A stretch of 38,791 nucleotides of DNA from CAYNYF01 sp964401385. GTDB taxonomy: Bacteria > Planctomycetota > Phycisphaerae > SM23-33. The position numbers were made by a program, and so were the translations under genes. The stretch spans positions 1-38,791 of the forward strand of contig CAYNYF010000038.1 of the NCBI GenBank assembly GCA_964401385.1, written 5' to 3'. Below are positions 15,349 through 24,715 of the stretch, in pieces (position 1 is the first letter of the stretch; each line of letters opens with the position of its first letter). The notes below the pieces were generated by a model. The model was given only the letters and a program-made list of their open reading frames with translations. It searched no databases and was not told the DNA's origin.

Positions 15349-17685
15349 CTATTTGCCGACGGTGACCTCCACGGAGGCGTAGCCGGTGTTGCTGAGCTCG
15401 TCGGCGACGCGGACCGCGATGCGATGCGCGCCGGCGTCGACCTGGTCGATGGTCGCCGAGAACGATTCCCGCTGCGAATCGCAGATGCCGTCGTCCGGGG
15501 TTATGACGGTCCACTCGTCGTTGGTGTCCACCGAATACTCGATCGTCCGGATTCGGCTGGTGGCGTCGGCGATCTTGCCGGCCAGACTCACCTTGCCCTT
15601 GCCGGCGGGTTTGACCGCCAGGTCGACCACTCGCGGGGGCGAGTTGTCCACGATCACCGGCCGGGAGATTCTCGCCGCCGTCAGGGCCGTCGCGGGCGGG
15701 TTGGCGCGGGCGTCGGAGACAGTTACGCGGATCTGGTAGCTCCCGTCGCCAACGCCGAGCGTGTCCCAGGAGTACAGCGGCTCGGTGAGCTTTTCGGCCA
15801 GTTGGATCCAGCGCTTGTGGCCGTCGCGCCGAAAGTGAACGGCGTATTGCAGGTCGTCGCCATTGGGGTCGGCGGCCTTGGCCATGATGATTCGGTACCG
15901 CAACGGCTTATCGCCGGCCTTGCTGCGATCCGGCCTGCCGGGCTTGTGGTTGGGGATCGCCTGCACCGCCTGGACGGCCGGGGCGAGGTTGTCGCCCTGA
16001 TGAACCAGTCGCACCTGGTCGACGCTCGCGGTGGCTTTTCCCTCACTGGACAGCGTCAGTCGGTACTGGAGGAACCTCCCGGCCGGAGAGCCGATTGCGG
16101 TCCACTGCCCGGAGACAGGTGTTTCCGCCGACCAGGACGACCAGGTTTTCTCGTCCGGCTTGGCCACGTTGCCGCTGCGGGTGGCGATGGTGGCGCGGCA
16201 GTCGGCAGGGACGTCGGCGCGAACACTCAGCGTGCCCCACCTCGAGATCTGCTTGCCGTCCAGAACCTTGGAGGTGCAGGTGCCCTTCCCGGCGAACTCG
16301 GGCTTCACCGCGAAGATCCCGGCTTTGTCGGCCGTGCCGACGTAGAGCTCGCCTTTGCCGCCCACGGCCAGGGTCGTCACGTCCTTCGGATCGACCTTGA
16401 CGAGGACGGAGATGCGGTCATCTTCCGGCTCGATTGTGAAAATCTGCCCGCCGTGGCCGGTGCCGATGGTCAGTTTGTCCTGGTGCATCGTCATGGCAAG
16501 GATCGTCACCGGGCGCCGGAACACCGCCCGGACGAAGCCGTCCCGATCGATGCGATAGACGGCATTGCCCTTTCCAGCGGCCACAGCCGCGGGCACCGGC
16601 GGGCGAGACGGCCGCGAGGGCGCGCCCGGCTTGGACGCCCCGACCTTGGCAGTCTGCGCGGGTTTGGGGGATGGCGCCTCGCCGCTGGCGGCGGGGGCGA
16701 CCGGCCCCGTCGTGGGCGCCGGCTGAGTGCTCGAAGGCTGCTTGCCGGGCGCCGGCGCGGTGGCGGGGACAGCGGCCTTCGCCGGCGGCGTTGGCCCCGG
16801 CGCGCCGGCTCGAGGCCGGGTTTCTGGCGCGGCTTTCCCGGCCGGGGTGGCAGGCTCGGCCTTTGGCTCGCTGTCGGGCTTGCCTTTGACCTCCTTGGAG
16901 GGGACTTCGCCGGTGGCGGTGGCCCCGGCGGCATCGGCGGTGGCCGCGTACAGCACGCCGTCGCCGTCGACAAGCAGGGCCGAGATTTCCTTCTCCGGCG
17001 CGTCGTACAGGACTCGCCCCACGCGTCGGGCCGGGTCGATCCGGATGACAAGACCGTTCTCGCCCGTGCCGGCGTACAGCAGCCCCTCGCCGTCGCCGAC
17101 CAGCGAGAGGACGTTCTTTTCGTCACTGTCGTAGATGACGTCGGCCTTGCCGTCGGGGCGGACGTGGAAGACCTTGCCCTCGGCCCCGGTGGCCGCGTAG
17201 AAAGAGCCGCGCGGACCCGGCACGACCGACCAGACGTACTTGACCTCCGCATCGGTCCAGAGGGCCTTCACCTTGCCCTTGCCGTCGATTTCGTACACCC
17301 CCGCGCCCTTGCCCGCCGTGCCGGCGATGAGTTTGCCCCTGGCGAAGATCAGCGACGGCACCAGCACCCCCGGCAGCTCGGCAAACTCCACCAGCTTGTC
17401 CTTTTCCAGACGGTAGACCTTCGCCGGCGGGGAGGCGGCCACGTACAGCCGGCCCTGCCGGTCGAGAGCAATGGCACAGACCATGCCGGGCTTGTCGCTG
17501 GGGGCGACCACGACGTCCAATGCCCGAGCCAGCATCACTTCGGCCAGGCTCGTCACCACGGTCTTTTCCAACTTCCCCGCGGAGAAGTCCGCTTCCGTGC
17601 GGTGGGTCCAGGTGGCCGGCTTTACCGCCAGCGCCGCGGGCGCCACCAGAGACAAACACACAATCCAGACGACCGTTCTTTTCAT
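15349..17685 (-). CDS. Secreted beta-propeller protein with Pro/Ala-rich insert
   Basis: A 778-residue protein I cannot name. A signal peptide (MKRTVVWIVCLSLVAPAALA) predicts export. Residues about 65-250 and 375-480 have repeated short strands ending in motifs such as RLYVAAS, SFYAATG, LLYAGTG, VLYAATA and ELYVGTA, as in beta-propellers of the NHL/SMP-30/WD-like kind. A ~110-residue stretch (about 255-370), very rich in Pro, Ala, Thr, Lys and Ser, interrupts the propeller. The C-terminal ~250 residues look like beta-sandwich domains of fibronectin or Y_Y_Y type (YAVHFRRDGHKRW, YQIRVTVSD, IEYSVDTNDEW). A periplasmic or surface role is likely. ATG 17685 follows GGAAGGAAG. It lies downstream of the S55 peptidase gene and may share its transcript. 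Confidence 0.75.
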   Translation of the reverse strand: MKRTVVWIVCLSLVAPAALAVKPATWTHRTEADFSAGKLEKTVVTSLAEVMLARALDVVVAPSDKPGMVCAIALDRQGRLYVAASPPAKVYRLEKDKLVEFAELPGVLVPSLIFARGKLIAGTAGKGAGVYEIDGKGKVKALWTDAEVKYVWSVVPGPRGSFYAATGAEGKVFHVRPDGKADVIYDSDEKNVLSLVGDGEGLLYAGTGENGLVIRIDPARRVGRVLYDAPEKEISALLVDGDGVLYAATADAAGATATGEVPSKEVKGKPDSEPKAEPATPAGKAAPETRPRAGAPGPTPPAKAAVPATAPAPGKQPSSTQPAPTTGPVAPAASGEAPSPKPAQTAKVGASKPGAPSRPSRPPVPAAVAAGKGNAVYRIDRDGFVRAVFRRPVTILAMTMHQDKLTIGTGHGGQIFTIEPEDDRISVLVKVDPKDVTTLAVGGKGELYVGTADKAGIFAVKPEFAGKGTCTSKVLDGKQISRWGTLSVRADVPADCRATIATRSGNVAKPDEKTWSSWSAETPVSGQWTAIGSPAGRFLQYRLTLSSEGKATASVDQVRLVHQGDNLAPAVQAVQAIPNHKPGRPDRSKAGDKPLRYRIIMAKAADPNGDDLQYAVHFRRDGHKRWIQLAEKLTEPLYSWDTLGVGDGSYQIRVTVSDARANPPATALTAARISRPVIVDNSPPRVVDLAVKPAGKGKVSLAGKIADATSRIRTIEYSVDTNDEWTVITPDDGICDSQRESFSATIDQVDAGAHRIAVRVADELSNTGYASVEVTVGK

Positions 17686-17717
17686 TGCTTCCTTCCCTAT
17701 GACGCGGGTCCAACGAA

Positions 17718-17774
17718 TGTCAGCGGGTCCGCGTCACCCGGCCGCCGGCAGCCAACCGGGAAAATTCGCTGACA
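17718..17774. repeat. Widely spaced inverted repeat in the S55-propeller intergenic region
   Basis: TGTCAGCG (17718-17725) and CGCTGACA (17767-17774) enclose a GC-rich stretch that can itself fold. It lies between two minus-strand genes and could attenuate or process their joint transcript. Evidence is only the symmetry. Confidence 0.25.
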
Positions 17775-17793
17775 CGCGGGCGAACTCGCAGTC

Positions 17794-19719
17794 TCAGTGC
17801 TGCCGCGCGGGCTCTTTTTCGACCCTGAAACCAGCCTTTGCCGAGCCGCTGAGCACGTACGGGCTGGGGAACTCAACCACTTTGGCGCGACGGTAGGGCT
17901 TGGCGTCAATGGGAGCAGCCTTGGCCAGAATCCCCGCCAGGCTCGAAGGCAAATGCTCCAGCTCGTTGGTTCCCACGGCCAGTCCGCCTTCCGGCAGCGG
18001 CAGGCGAACGAACAGGCAATTCCTCCGCGGACGGACGAGTTCCTGAAGCGCGGCGAAAAGCTCGGGGACCGTCCGTGGCGTGAACCGGTGTGGCATCTCC
18101 TGCCGGAGCGACACCGCCGCAGCCTCCCCGTCGCAGGCAGTCAGCTCGTAGTTTCCGTCGGGCAGGTCCTTCGGCAGTTGAATGGATATATCCGTGGTCG
18201 TTCGCTCGGCCCGAAACGGCCGAAGGGTCGCCTTGCCCTTCACCGTATCGCCGGGCCTGTAGACGTTTCGGTCCAGCTTCAGGGCCTGGATGGCGGCGGT
18301 CTCCTGCCTCGTTCGAATCACCACCGTCACGTCGATGCGCTTGGGGAAGACCGGCCGACCCAGCGGGGTGTTCATCAGCGCCGCCAGCGGGCGGCTCACG
18401 TCGCTGCGAACGTCCAAGGTGTCATGTTGGCTGCTGCGATTTTCCGCGCGATAGGTGCCCAACTTCTCGAACTCCACCTTGACCGTGTAATCGAGGGTGT
18501 GCTGGTCGGGCAGATCGCGCCCGACGTAGACCGAATCGGCCGTCATGAGCGACCCCATCACGGCCGTCAGCCAACGGTGCCGGAGGAGCTGGTATTGGAA
18601 CTTCTGCTCGGACCGGGGCCATCGCACCGTCAGGCTCATGGGGATCATCCGAGCCTTCTTGCCGATGCGCCCGCCGACGCCAGTGTACTCGTCCTGCATC
18701 AAGGCCCCGGTGACCTTCAGCGTGGAGCCGAGCTTGAAACTGGAGTAGACCGAGGGGATCACCGTGTGCACGTAGGCCGGCCCCATCGGTAGCTCCACCG
18801 GGCCCTCGCCGTAGAATTCGTGCCCAAGGGCCAGCACATAGTCGCCGATGACCTCGGTCGTGGTGCCGACGGCGGCCCAGTCGGCGTCCCCGGTCACCAG
18901 CGGGATGGAAACGGCCATGCCGGGCTGGAGCTTGACGTCGGCGGCGGCGCGGGCCTCGGCGGCGCCGACCGCGCCCGTGCGGACGGGCACCATGCCCGTG
19001 CCGGCGAACATTTTCACGGCCAGGGCCATGGTCCGTGGGCCGGCCCCCGCGATCATCACCGGCGTTCTCAGGCAGACCAGCCGGCCGGGGTCGGCGCCTG
19101 CGCCGTCGCCGGCGCGAAGACGTCTGGGCAAAGCCAGCCTGGCAAAATCCACCTTGGCGGGGCTCAGCACGGCCCGGGTGAGCTCGTCGTCGGCCGCGGC
19201 GGCTTCCGGTGCCGGGGCCTCGCCGGGCTCGGCTTTGTCCGCCCCGGGCAGCGGCACGCCGTCCAGCGCCAGCATCTGCGAGATCGGCTGCACGGCGCAC
19301 ATGGGTTCCTTCGAGAACCTCCACCCGTACGCCACCGCCCCGATCATCTTGTCCTTGCCGTCGGCCGGGTCGCGCACGAACACCGGCGAGCCGCTCATCC
19401 CCGAGACCAAGCCCGTCTTCTCCAACCCCAGACCCGCCAACTTGCACAGCACCACGTCGCGCTTGGGCGCCAGATAGTTGCGCAGCACGCTCACGACGGT
19501 AACCTGGAACTTCTCGATCTTCGTCCCGGACGCGACTGTCAGGCCGTACCCCTCCATCCCCCGCCGCAGCTTGGACTGATGCAGGTATCGATCCGACTGG
19601 GCGACGAACGCCTCCGCCCGGCGCAGAGCCGTATCAAAGCTCTCACTCTCCTCGCCGGCCGCATGATCCCACGCCAGAGTCGCCACCAAAGCCGCGCACA
19701 GCATCAAACCTTTCCGCAC
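17794..19719 (-). CDS. SpoIVB-type (S55) serine peptidase domain protein
   Basis: A 641-residue exported protein (signal peptide near 1-22). The first half has LRRGMEGYGLTVASG, IEKFQVTVVSVL and GLVSGMSGSPVF, with likely nucleophile Ser109, then MIGAVAYGW. These match the C-terminal half of Bacillus SpoIVB. The SpoIVB region with the catalytic His appears later, as YVLALGHEFYG (His300). So the two halves are in reversed order compared with SpoIVB, and no PDZ domain is seen. A C-terminal ~250 residues of unknown type follows (RPFRAERTTTDISIQLPKDL). S55 peptidases cleave themselves and regulatory or secreted proteins; the substrate is unknown. GTG 19719 has AGGAG 7 bases upstream. The gene diverges from the ABC operon. 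Confidence 0.82.
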   Translation of the reverse strand: MRKGLMLCAALVATLAWDHAAGEESESFDTALRRAEAFVAQSDRYLHQSKLRRGMEGYGLTVASGTKIEKFQVTVVSVLRNYLAPKRDVVLCKLAGLGLEKTGLVSGMSGSPVFVRDPADGKDKMIGAVAYGWRFSKEPMCAVQPISQMLALDGVPLPGADKAEPGEAPAPEAAAADDELTRAVLSPAKVDFARLALPRRLRAGDGAGADPGRLVCLRTPVMIAGAGPRTMALAVKMFAGTGMVPVRTGAVGAAEARAAADVKLQPGMAVSIPLVTGDADWAAVGTTTEVIGDYVLALGHEFYGEGPVELPMGPAYVHTVIPSVYSSFKLGSTLKVTGALMQDEYTGVGGRIGKKARMIPMSLTVRWPRSEQKFQYQLLRHRWLTAVMGSLMTADSVYVGRDLPDQHTLDYTVKVEFEKLGTYRAENRSSQHDTLDVRSDVSRPLAALMNTPLGRPVFPKRIDVTVVIRTRQETAAIQALKLDRNVYRPGDTVKGKATLRPFRAERTTTDISIQLPKDLPDGNYELTACDGEAAAVSLRQEMPHRFTPRTVPELFAALQELVRPRRNCLFVRLPLPEGGLAVGTNELEHLPSSLAGILAKAAPIDAKPYRRAKVVEFPSPYVLSGSAKAGFRVEKEPARQH

Positions 19720-19834
19720 TCGTCAACTCCTTATTCGCGGCCCGAGACAGTCCCAACCCTTCCGCGTCAGGCCATGCCCGGACGACCCCAGACGTCGCCA
19801 AGACTGACGCTCGGCACTCCGTCGGCCTGGAATC

Positions 19835-19863
19835 ATGCTATGGAGTCCGGCATTCGCCGACAA
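19835..19863 (-). promoter_or_regulatory. Promoter of the S55 peptidase gene
   Basis: On the minus strand TTGTCG (19863-19858), 17 bp, TAGCAT (19840-19835). The leader would be about 110 bases. It lies 36 bases from the oppositely directed promoter at 19900. Confidence 0.5.
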
Positions 19864-19899
19864 GCAAAATCGCCTTCGGGCAGGTCGCGGGCGGGGGTC

Positions 19900-19929
19900 T
19901 TGACAAACCGGCGCCCTCCAGCCTATACG
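19900..19929 (+). promoter_or_regulatory. Promoter of the Gld-like ABC operon
   Basis: A perfect TTGACA (19900-19905) is followed after 18 bp by TATACG (19924-19929), inside the AT-rich TATACGATAT, the most AT-rich spot nearby. The leader to ATG 20021 is about 85 bases. Confidence 0.6.
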
Positions 19930-20020
19930 ATATGCGTTGCGAACGGAACGGGAACCAGGTACGTAGGAAAGTGCTGTTGCTCTCTCCTGTTGCAATACTA
20001 GGACAAGAGTGGGATGCAGT

Positions 20021-20986
<966 letters not shown>

Positions 20987-21086
20987 CGTCGGCCATAACG
21001 ATTCGAACGCGCCCACAATTACGCGCGGTAGTGCCGCTTTGCGGCGACGGCCGGCCGCGCACATGACCGGCGGGAAGGCGATTGCG

Positions 21087-21839
21087 ATGAGGAAAGTGCT
21101 AACGTTGGCTCGGCGGGAACTATCGGCGTACTTCTTCAGCCCCATGGCGTACGTGATCGCAACGCTGTTTCTCGGCTTCGTCGGGCTCATCTTCCTGTTG
21201 GGAATGAAGATCCCCTTTCTCAGGATCGAGCTGGACCCGGTCTTCCGCAGCGGGGCCGAGTCCACCCTGCGGCCGCTGTTTGAAGTCCTGGCCTACGGGC
21301 TGGTGGTCGTCGTGCCGCTTCTGACCATGCGCCTGGTGGCCGAGGAGTTCCGCTCCGGCACCATCGAGACCCTCATGACCGCGCCCGTCACGGACGCCGA
21401 GGTCATCGCCGGGAAGTTCCTGGGGACGCTGGTGCTGTACCTGGCGCTGCTGGCGACCACGCTGGTGTACTTTCTGCTGGTGGTGATCTTCGGCCAGCCG
21501 GACTACGGCGTGGCCGTGATGGGGTATCTGGGCATGGTGCTGCTGGGGGCGGCGTACATCTCCGTGGGCCTGTTCGCCTCCACGCTGACGGGGCATCAGT
21601 TGGTGGCGGGGCTGGTCGGCATCGCGATCCTGTCGGTTTCCACGGCGGGCATTTACCTGTTGGCACTGCTGGTCCCGCCCGAGCACGCCCCCGCGGTGGC
21701 CCGGTTCAACCTGATAAGTTATTTCGGGGACTTCGCCAAGGGCATCTTTGACGTGCGCGGGGCCGTGTTCTTCGTGACGGTTACCGCGTTTTTCCTGTTC
21801 ATCAGCACCAAGGTCCTGGAGTCCAGGCGATGGCGGTAA
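21087..21839 (+). CDS. ABC-2 type permease, GldF-like
   Basis: A 250-residue integral membrane protein with six hydrophobic helices: after LARRELSAYFFSPMAY (VIATLFLGFVGLIFLLGM), FEVLAYGLVVVVPLLTM, VLYLALLATTLVYFLLVVIF, GYLGMVLLGAAYISVGLFA, LVAGLVGIAILSVSTAGIYL and AVFFVTVTAFFLFIST. The phrase RLVAEEFRSGTIETLMTAPV is characteristic of GldF-type ABC-2 permeases. It pairs with the ATPase upstream. GAAGG lies 8 bases before ATG 21087; ATG 21063 in frame is an alternative. Its last 10 bases overlap the start of the GldG-like gene, which suggests translational coupling. Confidence 0.88.
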   Translation: MRKVLTLARRELSAYFFSPMAYVIATLFLGFVGLIFLLGMKIPFLRIELDPVFRSGAESTLRPLFEVLAYGLVVVVPLLTMRLVAEEFRSGTIETLMTAPVTDAEVIAGKFLGTLVLYLALLATTLVYFLLVVIFGQPDYGVAVMGYLGMVLLGAAYISVGLFASTLTGHQLVAGLVGIAILSVSTAGIYLLALLVPPEHAPAVARFNLISYFGDFAKGIFDVRGAVFFVTVTAFFLFISTKVLESRRWR

Positions 21840-24655
21840 AGAAGGAAGCCAAGTCCGGCCGGCCGGAGCAGGACATCGGGGCCTCCCGCCGGGCGGCCGG
21901 CATCAACGTGCTTGTTTCGGTCGTCGTGGCGACGGCGCTGCTGGTGGTCGTCAACGTCATCGGAAACGTCGTCAGCGCAAAGCACAACCTGCGCTGGAAC
22001 GTCGAGACGCTTGGCCGGTACCGCCTGAGCGAAACGGCAAAGCGGATTCTCGACCAGGTTCGCCGGCCGATTCGCCTGACGAGCATCTACACCTCCACCA
22101 AGCCCGACCGCCGGGCGCAGAAGTACAAACCCGCGCTGATGGACCTGCTGGAGGAGATGCGCCGGTGGAATTCCGACCTGAGGGCCGTCGACGTCACCAG
22201 CGAGCGCGACAAGGCCGAGCTGGTGGGACGCCTGCGCGGGCGCCTGAACGCCGCGGCCGGGCAGCATCGGCTGCTGATCAGCAACTTCCAGGAGCTCATC
22301 CGGCAGCAGACGCCGCGGTACGAGTCGGAGGTGCGGGAGTGGCGAGCCTACCCGCAGGCCGGCTTCCTGGCCAGGCTGGGGCTGCCCAAGGCCATTGAGA
22401 CCGACCTAAACGGCCTGACCGTGCAGCTTGACGAGGCCTCCAGGGACGTCCGCAAGGAGCTGAACGCCGCCGACTTGCCGGACTATCTCAAGCTGGTCCG
22501 CCGCGTTCGCCTGGCACTGAACGAAATTCACAGGAAGCTCGCGGAGATCAACCGCGATCTGGCCAAGCTGGGCGAGTTGGGCGAAAAGGCCGAGGCTGCG
22601 CGGAGCGACCTGACCGCCTCGACCAGGGCAGTCACCGCCGAGCTGGAAAAGGCCGTCCGGGCCGCCGGCGACTCCGGCTCGCCCGAGCCGAAAGACCCCA
22701 ACAAGTTGCTCAAGACCGTCGCCGAGGCGGCGCTGGCGGCGGTGAAATCGGCCGAAATGGCGACACGCCCGCTCGGCGACCTCGACGCCCAATCCGGCAG
22801 GAAGCTCCAGAACCTCCGGTCCTGGCAGACCTCGGCGGCCTACCTGACCCGGATCATCAACGAGGCCGGCAACATCGCCGCCCAGGCCCAGACGGCCAAC
22901 ATGATCGCCAAGGCCGAGGTCCAGAAGAACTTCATCACCCAGCAGCTTCGCCCCGCTCTGCCACAGTTGCTGAACATGTCCAAGCAGGCCCAGGCCGCCG
23001 TCGAGCAGATGCTCGCGGAGCTGACCGGCTCGGACGAAGCCACACGCAAGACCTTCCAGCAGTCCGAGCGAGAGGCGTTCCTGAAAGGGCAGCTCGAACG
23101 CGTGGATAAGCTGCTGGCCCAGGCCGACGGGCTCAGCAAGACCAAGCCCCGCCCCGCTTCAACGCAGCCGGCCAGCAGCCTGGCGACGCAGCCGACCACC
23201 CAGCCGGCGACGCAGCCGGCTGAAACCCCCGACCAGCAGCTCCAGCGATACCAGGAGCTGATCCAGAACATCGGCGAGGACAACATCGTCTTGGTGGAAG
23301 TCGGCGACCAGGCCCCGCGCGTGGTCGGCTTCGACGATGTCTGGCCGCTGGCGCCGCGCGCCGAGGCCGAGTATGACACCGCCGGCGAGCAGGAGCCGCG
23401 CAGAATCTTCCACGGGGACATGGCCATCCGCTCCACGATCCTCAACATGACCTCCGAGCCGCTGGCCGAGGTGGTGCTGACGTACCTGGAGTCCGAGCGC
23501 TTGTGGGGGGTCGGGCCGATTGCCTCCAGGAAGCTCCAGGCCCTCCGCGAGCGGCTTGACAAAGCCAACATCAAGGTCAAGGAATGGAATCTGGCGTACG
23601 AGAGCAGCCCGCCGAAGCCGGAGCTGGACCAGGTGCTGCTGGTGCTTCCCCTCCAGGACCCGATCTCGATCATGGAGGCCACGCGGCCGAAGGATCAGGC
23701 CACGGCCGACCCGCGGATGGAGCAGTTCCGGGAGTACGCCATCGGTGAGTACCGCTCGCTGATCGACAACGGCGTCAAGCAAATTCAGAAACTCGCCGCC
23801 GACGGGACACCGGCGATCTTCCTGGCCGGCTGGCTCGAACCGTACCACTTCATCCACCCGCTCACCCCCCAGCAGTGGTACCGACTGGTCATCGTGCCGA
23901 AGTACTACTGGTCGGACTACCTTCGCAGCCAGTGGGGCCTGGACGTCAAGACGCAGATGCGGGTGGTCCTGGGCCGGCGCGATTCGCTGGAGCCGGGCAA
24001 GTTTTCCCTCAGCCGGCAGGCCTGGGAGCGGCTGCCGCTGTCGAGCTTCTCGGCAACCCACCCGGTCGGCCGGCCGCTGCGGGCGCGGCGGTTCTACTGG
24101 GCGTCGGCCTGCCCGGTGCTGAAGGTTCCCCACAGCAAGACCGCCGCCAAGGTCACCGAGATCCTCACCGCCACCGCCCCGCCGGGCGGGCAGAGCCTTC
24201 TCTGGGCCAGCGCCAGCCCCATGGAGCTGTTCAATCGCCTCGAGCACGGGCGAACCAGCGGCGTCGAGCCCAGTACCGAAAAAGCCGACATCCTTCCGCC
24301 GTTCCCGCTGGTCGTGGAGGCCACCAAGACCATTGACGGCAAGACCGCCCGGGTGATGGTCCTGGGTGTGGGCCTAAGCTACGGCGACGACGTGCTGCGG
24401 GCGCCAATCTGGCGCGCCCAGGGGCCGGACCGGGCCTCGGCCGAGCCGCCCCCGACCGGCAACGTCAACCTGATCGTGAACGGCGTCTACCACCTCGTCG
24501 GAAAAGACGAGTACATCGGCGCCGGACCCGCCATCGTTCAGCCGATCGAGATCGAGCCCAGGACGATGACCTTCGTGCAAATCGTCTTCGGCTTGGTCTG
24601 GCCGGCGCTGATGCTCACGGCCGGCGGGCTGGTTATGTTCATTCGCAGGCGCTGA
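21830..24655 (+). CDS. GldG-like ABC auxiliary protein
   Basis: A 941-residue membrane protein. One N-terminal helix (INVLVSVVVATALLVVVNVI) and one C-terminal helix (VFGLVWPALMLTAGGLVMFI) enclose a very large domain, expected outside the cytoplasm. NVETLGRYRLSETAKRIL near residue 57 is the usual opening of GldG / ABC auxiliary proteins. The common family length is about 450-600, so this one is enlarged. The extra part is a long Ala/Glu/Lys/Gln-rich helical, probably coiled-coil, stretch (about 170-440) and a Thr-Gln-Pro linker near 445-470. A conserved-looking part resumes with VEVGDQAPRVVGFDDVWPLA. It overlaps the permease by 10 bases. The job is likely to carry force or substrate between the ABC motor and envelope partners; this is inference. 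Confidence 0.82.
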   Translation: MAVKKEAKSGRPEQDIGASRRAAGINVLVSVVVATALLVVVNVIGNVVSAKHNLRWNVETLGRYRLSETAKRILDQVRRPIRLTSIYTSTKPDRRAQKYKPALMDLLEEMRRWNSDLRAVDVTSERDKAELVGRLRGRLNAAAGQHRLLISNFQELIRQQTPRYESEVREWRAYPQAGFLARLGLPKAIETDLNGLTVQLDEASRDVRKELNAADLPDYLKLVRRVRLALNEIHRKLAEINRDLAKLGELGEKAEAARSDLTASTRAVTAELEKAVRAAGDSGSPEPKDPNKLLKTVAEAALAAVKSAEMATRPLGDLDAQSGRKLQNLRSWQTSAAYLTRIINEAGNIAAQAQTANMIAKAEVQKNFITQQLRPALPQLLNMSKQAQAAVEQMLAELTGSDEATRKTFQQSEREAFLKGQLERVDKLLAQADGLSKTKPRPASTQPASSLATQPTTQPATQPAETPDQQLQRYQELIQNIGEDNIVLVEVGDQAPRVVGFDDVWPLAPRAEAEYDTAGEQEPRRIFHGDMAIRSTILNMTSEPLAEVVLTYLESERLWGVGPIASRKLQALRERLDKANIKVKEWNLAYESSPPKPELDQVLLVLPLQDPISIMEATRPKDQATADPRMEQFREYAIGEYRSLIDNGVKQIQKLAADGTPAIFLAGWLEPYHFIHPLTPQQWYRLVIVPKYYWSDYLRSQWGLDVKTQMRVVLGRRDSLEPGKFSLSRQAWERLPLSSFSATHPVGRPLRARRFYWASACPVLKVPHSKTAAKVTEILTATAPPGGQSLLWASASPMELFNRLEHGRTSGVEPSTEKADILPPFPLVVEATKTIDGKTARVMVLGVGLSYGDDVLRAPIWRAQGPDRASAEPPPTGNVNLIVNGVYHLVGKDEYIGAGPAIVQPIEIEPRTMTFVQIVFGLVWPALMLTAGGLVMFIRRR

Positions 24656-24715
24656 CGCGACTCCGCGCGGAGTTGCGTTCGTTCGCGTTGGTCGGCGCTA
24701 ACGGAGTGGTTGGAG

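Noticed and set aside
15424..17772. Long plus-strand open frame opposite the beta-propeller gene
   Set aside because: Shadow of the minus-strand gene, which has a signal peptide, repeats and a good ribosome site; the antisense product has no recognisable motif.
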